Assembly: GCA_003230195.1 (NCBI GenBank)
Contig: QIHH01000233.1
Span: forward strand, 1-8,893
Direction of reading: 5' to 3'
Length of the DNA: 8,893 nt
Origin: Gammaproteobacteria bacterium
GTDB taxonomy: Bacteria; Pseudomonadota; Gammaproteobacteria; SZUA-140
Of this stretch, positions 1-6,321 are shown one piece after another. Position 1 is the first letter of the stretch. The number at the start of each line of letters is the position of its first letter. The position numbers and the translations under genes were made by a program. The notes under the pieces were generated by a model, which saw only the letters and a program-made list of their open reading frames with translations, was not told where the DNA came from and ran no database searches.

Positions 1-2192
1 CGTCCACGCTCGCCTTCATATGCGGCAAGGTCTTTCGCCTTAAGGTTTAGGTGGCGTTGGCCAGAATAGACCACCAACGTCGCTTTGGCCGGCACAATGG
101 TCATCGCAACCACATACTCTTCACGAGCGGCAACACGCTTGGATGGAATGCCGATCACTTTATTGCCTTTGCCTTTGGTCAGCTCTGGCAGGTCGCTGAT
201 AGCATTAACCAACATACGCCCTTCGGTGGTGATGGTCACCACAAGATCCGTTGCGGCATTGCGTATTGGTGCGGGTGCTAACACCTGCGCCCCCTTCGGT
301 AGTGACAACAACGCCTTACCCGCTTTATTTTTGGTCATCATGGTGCTGAGTCTGGAGACAAAGCCATAACCCGCATCGGAGGCGATCAGGTACTGGTCAT
401 CCGCATTACCCATCATTACCCCTTTAAAACTGGCGCCATCAGGGGAGTTCAAACGGCCACTCAGTGGCTCACCATGACCTCGTGCTGATGGTAACGTGTG
501 CGCAAGCAGCGCGTAACAGCGGCCAGTACTATCGATAAAAATAGATGACTGGTTACTGCGGCCACGCGCAGCCGAAGCAAAACTGTCACCCGATTTATAG
601 GTAATTGAGGTTGGGTCCATCTCATGCCCTTTGGCCGAACGCACCCACCCTTTTTCTGACAAAATCACAGTCACAGGTTCTGCCGGTGTCAATGCCGTTT
701 CATCCATCGCAGCCGCTGCATCCCGTTCCACAATCGGTGAACGACGTTCATCGCCATACGCCTCGGCATCGGCGATTAGCTCTTTCCGAATCAGCGTTTT
801 CAGGCGTGCCTTTGAACCGAGGGTTTTCTCTAATGTATCGCGCTCTTGCGCCAACGCTTCCTGCTCGGCGCGAATCTTCATCTCTTCCAGACGTGCTAAC
901 TGACGCAGCTTGGTATCAAGGACGTAATCGGCCTGTTCCTCAGAGAGTTCAAAGCGTTTCATCAACACCTGCTTTGGTTTCTCTTCGCTACGGATGATGT
1001 GAATCACTTCATCCAGATTGAGAAACGCAACCAACAGGCCATCTAATAAGTGCAGACGACGATTCACTTTATCAAGCCGGTATTGCAGACGCTTACGTAC
1101 CGTTTCAGTTCTAAAAACTAACCACTCGACTAGCAACGAGCGTAAATCTTTCACCTGCGGCTTACCATCAATGCCGATGATATTGAAGTTGGCACGGTAG
1201 GTACGTTCCAGATCAGTGGTGGCAAACAGATGCGACATCAACGGCTCAATTTCAACCCGGTTTGAGCGTGGTGTAATCACCAGGCGAGTTGGATTTTCAT
1301 GATCTGACTCATCACGCAGGTCCTCTACCATCGGCAGTTTCTTCGCCGTCATCTGGCTCGCAATCTGCTCCAGCACCTTGGCACCCGAGACATGGTGCGG
1401 CAGTGCGGTGATGATGATATCGCCATCTTCACGTTCATAGAGCGCACGCATCCGGACACTGCCATGGCCACTCTGATACATTTTTAGTATGTCGGCCCTG
1501 GGCGTGATGATCTCCGCATCCGTCGGAAAATCCGGCCCTTTAATATGTTCACACAGCGCCGCCAGGTCCGCCTTTGGCTCGTCTAGCAGGTGAATGCAGG
1601 CACTCACCACTTCACGCATGTTATGCGGTGGAATATCGGTCGCCATACCAACGGCAATCCCCGTGGTGCCATTTAACAATACATTGGGAACACGGGCGGG
1701 CAAAACCGTTGGTTCATCAATGGTGCCATCAAAATTAGGTGACCACTCCACAGTGCCCAGCCCAACCTCAGAGAGCATCAGCTCAGAATAGCGGGTCATG
1801 CGCGATTCGGTGTAACGCATCGCGGCAAAAGATTTGGGATCATCAGTTGAGCCCCAATTGCCCTGACCATCAATAAACGGGTAACGGGTCGAGAACGGCT
1901 GCGCCATCAATACCATCGCTTCGTAACAGGCAGAATCACCATGCGGATGGAATTTACCCAGCACATCACCGACGGTACGTGCGGACTTTTTAAATTTAGC
2001 CGTCGCCGAAAGCCCCAGCTCAGACATCGCATAGACAATGCGTCGCTGTACCGGTTTCATGCCATCACCAATATTCGGCAGTGCGCGATCCAGGATCACG
2101 TACATCGAATAGTTGAGATAGGCCGTCTCGGTGAAGGTTTTAAGCGGCATCCGTTCGATGCCATCATCTTCGCGCCCTGAAATATCACTCAT
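1..2192 (-). CDS. parC: DNA topoisomerase IV subunit A (ParC), C-terminus cut by window edge
   Basis: ParC is the DNA-cleaving, religating subunit of the ParC2ParE2 type II topoisomerase that decatenates daughter chromosomes in the cytoplasm. The reverse strand reads 730 residues from the ATG at 2192 to the left edge. By comparison with the 752-residue E. coli protein, only about 20-30 residues are missing. Visible landmarks are the N-terminal ENAYLNYSMYV-like block (here TETAYLNYSMYV), KPVQRRIVYAMSELG, the quinolone-resistance region HPHGDSACYEAM, and the catalytic tyrosine in MRYTESR (about Y127, equal to E. coli Y120). The C-terminal beta-pinwheel holds SDAGYGF, KAGKALL and TKGKGNK segments. 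The positions matching E. coli S80 and E84 are Ser87 and Glu91, the quinolone-sensitive wild-type state. An in-frame TGA two codons before the ATG (2199-2201) fixes 2192 as the earliest start. A tandem duplication overlaps the start and is listed separately. Confidence 0.98.
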   Translation of the reverse strand, partial: MSDISGREDDGIERMPLKTFTETAYLNYSMYVILDRALPNIGDGMKPVQRRIVYAMSELGLSATAKFKKSARTVGDVLGKFHPHGDSACYEAMVLMAQPFSTRYPFIDGQGNWGSTDDPKSFAAMRYTESRMTRYSELMLSEVGLGTVEWSPNFDGTIDEPTVLPARVPNVLLNGTTGIAVGMATDIPPHNMREVVSACIHLLDEPKADLAALCEHIKGPDFPTDAEIITPRADILKMYQSGHGSVRMRALYEREDGDIIITALPHHVSGAKVLEQIASQMTAKKLPMVEDLRDESDHENPTRLVITPRSNRVEIEPLMSHLFATTDLERTYRANFNIIGIDGKPQVKDLRSLLVEWLVFRTETVRKRLQYRLDKVNRRLHLLDGLLVAFLNLDEVIHIIRSEEKPKQVLMKRFELSEEQADYVLDTKLRQLARLEEMKIRAEQEALAQERDTLEKTLGSKARLKTLIRKELIADAEAYGDERRSPIVERDAAAAMDETALTPAEPVTVILSEKGWVRSAKGHEMDPTSITYKSGDSFASAARGRSNQSSIFIDSTGRCYALLAHTLPSARGHGEPLSGRLNSPDGASFKGVMMGNADDQYLIASDAGYGFVSRLSTMMTKNKAGKALLSLPKGAQVLAPAPIRNAATDLVVTITTEGRMLVNAISDLPELTKGKGNKVIGIPSKRVAAREEYVVAMTIVPAKATLVVYSGQRHLNLKAKDLAAYEGERG

Positions 2193-2206
2193 AAAATATC
2201 ACTCAT
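2189..2206 (-). other. 5-codon mini-ORF overlapping the parC start, made by a 13-bp tandem repeat
   Basis: The 13-mer ATGAGTGATATTT occurs twice in tandem with a period of 14 bases, at 2194-2206 and 2180-2192 on the minus strand. The second copy is the true parC start. The first copy opens ATG AGT GAT ATT TTA TGA, encoding MSDIL. It stops in an ATGA overlap with the parC ATG. A second tiny frame (ATG at 2213, MVDE, TGA at 2201-2199) lies just upstream and is in frame with parC before its stop. No strong Shine-Dalgarno sequence is visible for either ATG; GGTAG abuts the first copy. The arrangement would allow re-initiation coupling, but it may be only a slipped-strand duplication. Confidence 0.55.
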
Positions 2207-2250
2207 CTACCATGCAAACCCGGTTTTTACTCAAATCAAAAATTGGCCTC

Positions 2251-2256
2251 ATTATA
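2251..2256 (-). promoter_or_regulatory. Probable parC promoter -10 box
   Basis: The minus strand reads TGCGTATAATGAGG, a perfect TATAAT. It lies 58 bases upstream of the parC ATG, which predicts a leader of about 50 bases. The hexamer 17 bases further upstream (CTGTAC) is a poor -35 match, so the promoter may be weak or factor-assisted. The position in a divergent gap directly ahead of parC supports the call. Confidence 0.5.
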
Positions 2257-2306
2257 CGCAGCCCCGCCGCAAGGTACAGCGTCTAATACCCCTTGAAGAG
2301 ACTACG

Positions 2307-2335
2307 TTGCATTCAAGCATCACTTCACGTAAATT
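2307..2335 (+). promoter_or_regulatory. Possible sigma-70-like promoter for the DUF481 gene
   Basis: TTGCAT (2307-2312) and TAAATT (2330-2335) are separated by 17 bases and lie about 50 bases ahead of the DUF481 start. They match only 3 of 6 and 4 of 6 consensus positions, so this is a weak call. It is supported mainly by position in the parC/DUF481 divergent gap. Confidence 0.25.
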
Positions 2336-2387
2336 CGTTGATGCAGAATTATTTCATCGACAATTATCAGGAAAACGGAATAGCACC

Positions 2388-3101
2388 ATGTCATTTAGCA
2401 GAAATATCGTACTTTTTAGCGCCCTCACCCTCAGCCCAGCGGCCTTTGCAGCCACTGGTGAAAGCGATTGGGGCGGTGAAGCAGAACTAGGGCTGGTCAC
2501 TACCAGCGGCAATACCGAAACCACCACCGCCAATTTCAAGGGCAAGCTGGAAAACATTCGCGAACAGTGGCACCACCAGTTTATGCTCGAAACCCTACAT
2601 TCCAGCAATAAAGAGAGCAACACTGCCGAACGCTATCTGCTCACCGCCAAAGCAGATTACAAAATCAACGATGTCAGCTACGCCTTTGGCCGCTTTAGCT
2701 TTGAGGATGACCGTTTCAGCGGTTTTGACTACCGCGCTACCGAAGCGCTTGGCTACGGCCGCCACATCATCCGCGAAGAGACCTTGAAATTTGACGTCGA
2801 AGGTGGTCCAGGTGCGCGCCAAAGCAAACCAGAGATTGGCAGCAGAGACTCAGAAGCGATCTTATACCTGTCAGGCAATCTGAAATGGAACGTCAGTGGA
2901 ACATCTGTCTTCACTCAGGACTTGTTCAGTGAAATCGGCGAAGATGCCACCATCACCAAATCGGTCACCGGACTCAAAACCCAGATCAATGGCGATCTTG
3001 CGATGAAGGCGACTTATACCATCAAACAGACCTCTAAAGTGCCGATTGGAATTGATAAGACCGATACTGAGACGGCAATTACGTTGGTTTATAGTTTCTA
3101 G
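2388..3101 (+). CDS. DUF481 (YdiY-like) outer-membrane beta-barrel protein
   Basis: The product is a 237-residue exported protein of the DUF481 / salt-induced outer-membrane protein family (YdiY-like), whose substrate and role are not firmly established. The start at 2388 is preferred over the in-frame ATG at 2307. It gives a clean signal peptide (basic SR, then IVLFSALTLSPAAFA with cleavage before ATGES), and purine-rich AGGAAA and CGGAA lie just upstream. The mature part opens with WGGEAELGLVTTSGNTETTT, the typical family opening with an SGNT segment. Alternating polar/hydrophobic strands follow, such as YAFGRFSFEDDRFSGFDYR and the LGYG turn. The last residue is phenylalanine (LVYSF), the usual C-terminal signal for beta-barrel assembly. 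The gene stands alone, divergent from parC and convergent with the cytochrome cluster, with no sequence link to either. A double-hairpin repeat starts 12 bases after its stop. Confidence 0.85.
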   Translation: MSFSRNIVLFSALTLSPAAFAATGESDWGGEAELGLVTTSGNTETTTANFKGKLENIREQWHHQFMLETLHSSNKESNTAERYLLTAKADYKINDVSYAFGRFSFEDDRFSGFDYRATEALGYGRHIIREETLKFDVEGGPGARQSKPEIGSRDSEAILYLSGNLKWNVSGTSVFTQDLFSEIGEDATITKSVTGLKTQINGDLAMKATYTIKQTSKVPIGIDKTDTETAITLVYSF

Positions 3102-3113
3102 GATTGCGTTTGT

Positions 3114-3201
3114 TCCCTCTCCCACTGGGAGAGGACTCGGATGAGGGAAAGCCTTTGATTTCACCCTCTTATCCTAAACCTTCTCCCAGAGGGAGAAGGA
3201 A
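3114..3201. repeat. REP-like double-hairpin palindromic repeat
   Basis: Two hairpins face each other across about 45 bases. The left one (3116-3134) is CCTCTCCC, a 3-base loop, then GGGAGAGG. The right one (3179-3199) is CCTTCTCCC, a 3-base loop, then GGGAGAAGG. The inner flanks also match in inverse: GATGAGGG (3140-3147) on the left and ACCCTCTTATCC (3163-3174) on the right. The whole unit is thus an imperfect inverted pair of one module. Such CCCTC...CCTCTCCC-GGGAGAGG modules are, from general knowledge, a widespread class of dispersed extragenic palindromes in proteobacteria, comparable to REP/BIME elements. Neither hairpin is followed by a T-tract, so they are not convincing intrinsic terminators. 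They could still protect the 3' end of the DUF481 mRNA. Confidence 0.75.
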
Positions 3202-3238
3202 TTTTGTACTTCGCTTAATCTCAGCGTCGTGGAAAAAT

Positions 3239-3331
3239 ACATAATCGATTATGTTTCATGCAATGCAATGTTAATTGCATGCTTTGTTTGGTAAAACTTA
3301 ATATATTTCCAATCGTCTTATGGATATATTT
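3239..3331. other. Cluster of AT-rich palindromes in the convergent gap
   Basis: The 291-base gap between the two converging stop codons (3102-3392) holds no gene that I can support. Past the repeat it carries three AT-rich inverted repeats. The first is a perfect 16-base palindrome, ACATAATCGATTATGT (3239-3254). The second is CATGCAAT (3257-3264) with ATTGCATG (3274-3281), with TGCAAT/ATTGCA nested inside. The third is an imperfect AATATATTTCCA / TGGATATATT pair (3300-3330). They may be protein-binding sites or decayed terminators. No clean hairpin plus T-tract terminator was found for either converging gene. Confidence 0.5.
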
Positions 3332-3392
3332 TGGATCGCGCATTTCGGTCAGTGAACAAAATGTCCGAAAAGATTGCCTTCAACAATGCGTT

Positions 3393-4133
3393 TCACTCTG
3401 GATAAGGCACCACCAGAATCGTGCGTAGATAAGCGACCGCATCGTCGATCTCATCGTCACTCAATTCCATTCCCCATATGGGCATTACCGAAGAGCGCCC
3501 CATGGCTTCACCGCCCATAGTAATGATCATCTTTTTATAGATGTCATTTTTATCACTTCGGGTCAAATCAGTAGGCGGTGGATCAAACAAGACCGCCGCT
3601 CGTCCCATTCCATCACCATTAAGCCCATGACACAAAATACAGTTGGTTTTAAATACCACCTCTCCTCGACTCACAGGATCAGTCACCATAGAGAGATATG
3701 TCACGAGATCTCCGATCTGCTCCGTAGACAGCACATCCTTCCAACTAGGCATAAACTTGGAACGCTGTACCGCCACCCCACCTTCCAAAATTATCTCTTC
3801 AAAAAATGCAGGTGTCTGCTTATTGATTTTCATCAACAAGCCATCTCCCGCCTTGGTGTTGCCATCGCCATCCCCCGTTTCACCATGACACACAACGCAG
3901 TAGGACTTATAAACCAGACCACCACGTACCGCCTGCTTTACCTTTCCTCTGGTTTGCTTCATAGCCTTGCGGATTTCTTTACGAGACTCCCGCATCTCTT
4001 TTTTAACCTTGGCAATCGTTTCAGAATTTTCTGTGGCAAAACTTTCACCGGTTGGCACAGCCATCATCAATACCCCAAACAACATGGCAGAGAAAACCGC
4101 TGAGCCTCTTAGTCCCATTTTCATCATGAACAT
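3393..4133 (-). CDS. Periplasmic diheme cytochrome c, paralogue B, with a basic N-terminal helix
   Basis: This 246-residue exported class I-type diheme cytochrome is an electron carrier in the periplasm. The start at 4133 is chosen over 4187 because GAAGGA lies about 8 bases ahead and the longer frame would overlap the previous gene. A signal peptide covers residues 1-33, with SFA before TENSE. Residues 38-70 form a strikingly basic helix rich in Lys, Arg and Glu, which is absent from its neighbour. Domain 1 has C79-V-V-C82-H83 with probable axial Met128 (FMPSW). Domain 2 has C165-I-L-C168-H169 with probable Met217 (VMPIW). Both domains share the layout RGxxV-heme-GDG-MPxW-YL, pointing to an internal duplication. 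It follows paralogue A after 31 bases. The precise redox partner is unknown; the peroxidase and cupredoxin encoded upstream are the natural candidates. Confidence 0.92.
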   Translation of the reverse strand: MFMMKMGLRGSAVFSAMLFGVLMMAVPTGESFATENSETIAKVKKEMRESRKEIRKAMKQTRGKVKQAVRGGLVYKSYCVVCHGETGDGDGNTKAGDGLLMKINKQTPAFFEEIILEGGVAVQRSKFMPSWKDVLSTEQIGDLVTYLSMVTDPVSRGEVVFKTNCILCHGLNGDGMGRAAVLFDPPPTDLTRSDKNDIYKKMIITMGGEAMGRSSVMPIWGMELSDDEIDDAVAYLRTILVVPYPE

Positions 4134-4141
4134 AAAAATAA

Positions 4142-4146
4142 TCCTT
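4142..4146 (-). promoter_or_regulatory. Ribosome-binding site fixing the paralogue B start
   Basis: The minus strand reads CGAAGGATTATTTTTATG. The AAGGA element stands 8 bases before the ATG at 4133, which then leads into a normal signal peptide. The alternative ATG at 4187 lies inside the coding region of paralogue A and adds 18 residues that do not resemble an export signal. Confidence 0.7.
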
Positions 4147-4164
4147 CGAATAACTTGATAGAGG

Positions 4165-4839
4165 CTAGTGCTCAGGTAGCGGAACAACTAAAATAGTGCG
4201 GAGATAAGCGATCACATCATCGATCTCACTTTCCTTCAGTTGCAAGCCCCAAACAGGCATCACGCCCGAACGCCCCATAGCGGCACCCCCCATCATGATA
4301 ATCATTTTTTTGTAGGCATCGTTTTTATCACTTCGGGTAAGGTCAGCTGGCGGCGGGTCATACAATACCGAAGCCCTGCCTTTGCCATTACCTTTTACCC
4401 CGTGGCAAAGAATACAATTGGTCAAAAATACAGCCTTACCTCGCTTCTCAGGTTTATCAATGACATACAGATACTCCAAAACATCTGACACCTGTTCATC
4501 ACTGAGTTCATCTTCCCAAGCAGGCATATATATTGAACGACCGACAGAACTACCGCCATGACGAACCAGCTTCTCGTAGTATCCAGGCTCATTATTATCC
4601 ATCTTGATAACCAGATTACTTTCACCATAAAGCTTGGTTGCACGAGCCTTACCATCCCCCTGCTGACCGTGGCATAAGGAACAGTAGCTTCGGTATACAA
4701 TCGCCCCTCTGATTAAAGGGTTTGACGTTACTACCCTTATATCCTTGCGCATATCAGTACCATTTGCATACGTGAGGTTGGTGGCACCGCTCAAAAAAAG
4801 TAGCGCCATCGCGCTAACCAGTAACGATGAAACACGCAT
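4165..4839 (-). CDS. Periplasmic diheme cytochrome c, paralogue A
   Basis: This 224-residue exported diheme cytochrome c carries electrons in the periplasm. The ATG at 4839 overlaps the cupredoxin stop as TGATG, with GGAG just ahead. This indicates translational coupling and rules out the longer frame from 4884, which would start inside the cupredoxin gene. The signal peptide is residues 1-25 (hydrophobic core SSLLVSAMALLFLSG, cleavage after TYA). Domain 1 carries C53-S-L-C56-H57 and probable axial Met105 (YMPAW). Domain 2 carries C142-I-L-C145-H146 and probable Met194 (VMPVW). A by-eye alignment with paralogue B gives about 75% identity in domain 2 (68 of 91) but only about 42% in domain 1 (36 of 86). 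Unlike B, its mature N-terminus is short. The family (COG2010-like mono/diheme c) has many roles; here a role linked to the peroxidase is inferred from context only. Confidence 0.93.
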   Translation of the reverse strand: MRVSSLLVSAMALLFLSGATNLTYANGTDMRKDIRVVTSNPLIRGAIVYRSYCSLCHGQQGDGKARATKLYGESNLVIKMDNNEPGYYEKLVRHGGSSVGRSIYMPAWEDELSDEQVSDVLEYLYVIDKPEKRGKAVFLTNCILCHGVKGNGKGRASVLYDPPPADLTRSDKNDAYKKMIIMMGGAAMGRSGVMPVWGLQLKESEIDDVIAYLRTILVVPLPEH

Positions 4840-5174
4840 CACTCCACCGTTAACAGCAGATACATTTGAGGATGAATCGCACACTCAATTTCAACTTCAC
4901 CCGCAGCATCAAAAACAACCGATTTTGACTCTCCAACAGGATATGAGCCAAGGTCAAAGGTTTTCAGGTCAGACAATGAAAAAATATTATGGAAAAAAGG
5001 ATCCTCATTCTTAAAATGAATCGTATCCCCCGCCTTGATCGTCATCTCTTCAACCTGAGCCCCAGCCACCTTAAAGCTCTTGCTGTTCTGCATAATGGTA
5101 TAATCTGCGGCACTGGCGTTAATCGAAACAAACATCATAACCAATCCCGATACAATAGATTTTTCACTCAACAT
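4839..5174 (-). CDS. Amicyanin/plastocyanin-like blue copper protein (cupredoxin)
   Basis: This 111-residue exported type I copper protein is a small periplasmic electron carrier. The signal peptide ends at ASA (residues 20-22). The mature fold starts with DYTIMQNSKSF and has the cupredoxin strands VEEMTIKAGDTIHFKN and VVFDAAGEVEIECAIH. Copper ligands are His62 (FFHN), Cys98, His101 and Met104 in CAIHPQM. The C-x2-H-x2-M loop has the spacing of amicyanin (CTPHPFM), shorter than that of typical plastocyanin or azurin. A strong AAGGAG stands 7 bases before the ATG at 5174. It lies 31 bases after the peroxidase gene and overlaps paralogue A by one base, so it is almost surely in one operon with them. 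Amicyanin proper accepts electrons from methylamine dehydrogenase, but no such gene is in the window. A role as electron donor or acceptor for the neighbouring peroxidase or cytochromes is inferred. Confidence 0.9.
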   Translation of the reverse strand: MLSEKSIVSGLVMMFVSINASAADYTIMQNSKSFKVAGAQVEEMTIKAGDTIHFKNEDPFFHNIFSLSDLKTFDLGSYPVGESKSVVFDAAGEVEIECAIHPQMYLLLTVE

Positions 5175-5205
5175 AATAGTCTCCTTTTCAACCCTCTATT
5201 CCTGT

Positions 5206-6255
5206 TTATTTTACAGGCAGTATGGGAACAGTTACTTCAACTGGATCACCCGTCAGTGATTTCATAAATTCAACCACATCCTGTCTCTCTTTCTTGCTGA
5301 GATTAAGTGGTTTCATATTCGGGTCCAACGTACCAGCATTCTTAAAGCCACCTGCATTATAATGATCGACTACCTCTTCCAAAGTGGTGTAGGCACCATT
5401 ATGCATATACGGTGCAGTCAACGTAATATCACGCAGCGTTGGCGTTTTAAATGCACCTTTCAAGACTTTAACGGGTTTGATTTTATAACGCCCCATGTCT
5501 TTCACATTTTTCAAACCGATATTGTGAAAACCATTATCACTAAAATTGAAACCATCATGACATGCAATACAGTTAGCCTTGCCTTTGAATAGCCCAAAGC
5601 CACGTTGCGCTGACTCACTCATAACCCCATCAACACCTTTCAACCAGCGATCAAATGCTGACTCTGATGAAACAACGGTTCGCTCAAAGGCCGCAAGCGC
5701 CTTGCCAATGGTTTTAGCGACAATGCCTTCACCGGGATAGGCAGCCTCAAACATCTCAACATAGCCGTTAATTGCCTTAAGTTCGATAAGTAGGCTATCC
5801 ATATCCTGCGACATTTCACCGCCATCAATGATAGGGCCAAGGGCCTGTTTCTCAAGCGTACGTTCACGGCCATCCCAAGTTTGAAATCGCTGGTAGGCTG
5901 TATTAAGAATAGTTGGTGTTGCACGGGCGAGCACATCCATGCCATGCCCCACTGCTGTTGGCTGGCCATCAGACCATCCCAGCCCTGGATGATGACAGGT
6001 GGCACAACTAATAAAGTTGGAACCCGATAGACGTGGATCGAAAAAGAGGGATTTTCCCAGCATCACCCGCTCTGGTGTTCCAATATTACCTTTACCTTGC
6101 GGTATCTCCATAGGACGTAGGAAATCCCTTGTATCCTCTTTGCTGGGTGCATTAGCGGCCGATGCCGAAATAGCTCCAAGCACAATAATTGCTGACACTA
6201 AGATCATTGCGGTCATCTTTGCTAGACCATTTCGATAAAAAACTGTTTGTTTCAT
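5206..6255 (-). CDS. Diheme cytochrome c peroxidase (BCCP/MauG superfamily)
   Basis: This 349-residue exported diheme enzyme is predicted to reduce hydrogen peroxide to water in the periplasm with electrons from small carriers. A strong AAGGAGG stands 5 bases before the ATG at 6255. The signal peptide is residues 1 to about 33 (AMILVSAIIVLGAISASA). Heme sites are C84-A-T-C87-H88 and C229-I-A-C232-H233. Measured from the first heme histidine, His104, Trp127 and Glu147 fall exactly where the distal His71, inter-heme Trp94 and active-site Glu114 of the Pseudomonas enzyme should be (+16, +39, +59). Met314 (DPNMKPLNLS) is the best candidate for the axial Met of the electron-transfer heme. TLRDITLTAPYMHNGAYTTLEEVV is a family block, seen at about residues 273-295. 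MauG proper has Tyr instead of this Met, so a peroxidase is favoured over a cofactor-maturation enzyme. It lies 66 bases after the chemoreceptor gene and 31 before the cupredoxin gene. Confidence 0.92.
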   Translation of the reverse strand: MKQTVFYRNGLAKMTAMILVSAIIVLGAISASAANAPSKEDTRDFLRPMEIPQGKGNIGTPERVMLGKSLFFDPRLSGSNFISCATCHHPGLGWSDGQPTAVGHGMDVLARATPTILNTAYQRFQTWDGRERTLEKQALGPIIDGGEMSQDMDSLLIELKAINGYVEMFEAAYPGEGIVAKTIGKALAAFERTVVSSESAFDRWLKGVDGVMSESAQRGFGLFKGKANCIACHDGFNFSDNGFHNIGLKNVKDMGRYKIKPVKVLKGAFKTPTLRDITLTAPYMHNGAYTTLEEVVDHYNAGGFKNAGTLDPNMKPLNLSKKERQDVVEFMKSLTGDPVEVTVPILPVK

Positions 6256-6302
6256 GGATCCCTCCTTAAAAATAACGCGATATAAAATTAAAATAAATTG
6301 CA

Positions 6303-6319
6303 GATTACAGATCGTAATC
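6303..6319 (-). terminator. Weak hairpin followed by a T-rich run between chemoreceptor and peroxidase genes
   Basis: GATTAC (6303-6308) and GTAATC (6314-6319) form a 6-bp stem with a 5-base loop, right after the chemoreceptor stop. On the minus strand it is followed by CTGCAATTTATTTTAATTTT, which is T-rich but interrupted. It could attenuate read-through into the peroxidase operon. It is too weak to prove that the two are separately transcribed, and no convincing promoter was seen in the remaining bases of the gap. Confidence 0.3.
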
Positions 6320-6321
6320 GC

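Noticed and set aside
605..997. A 130-codon plus-strand open frame inside parC
   Set aside because: It is antisense to highly conserved ParC sequence and has no recognisable domain or ribosome-binding site; a shadow frame.
3116..3199. Paired hairpins as intrinsic terminators of the DUF481 and cytochrome genes
   Set aside because: Neither stem is followed by a T-tract on either strand, and the inverted-pair structure fits a dispersed palindromic repeat better.
3202..3392. A small gene, tRNA or CRISPR in the convergent gap
   Set aside because: No open frame with a ribosome-binding site, no cloverleaf and no regularly spaced repeats were visible.
3627..4103. A 158-codon plus-strand open frame opposite cytochrome paralogue B
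   Set aside because: It mirrors the heme-protein coding strand, is rich in His as expected from antisense of that sequence, and has no family resemblance.
4134..4187. Longer start for cytochrome paralogue B
   Set aside because: It would overlap paralogue A by 23 bases and precede a normal signal peptide with 18 unrelated residues; the ATG at 4133 has its own AAGGA.
4840..4884. Longer start for cytochrome paralogue A
   Set aside because: The TGATG coupling to the cupredoxin stop and the signal peptide both place the start at 4839.
4839..6255. A methylamine utilization (mau) cluster
   Set aside because: No methylamine dehydrogenase subunits or other mau genes are present, and the diheme enzyme keeps the peroxidase residue set, including a Met candidate in place of the MauG Tyr.
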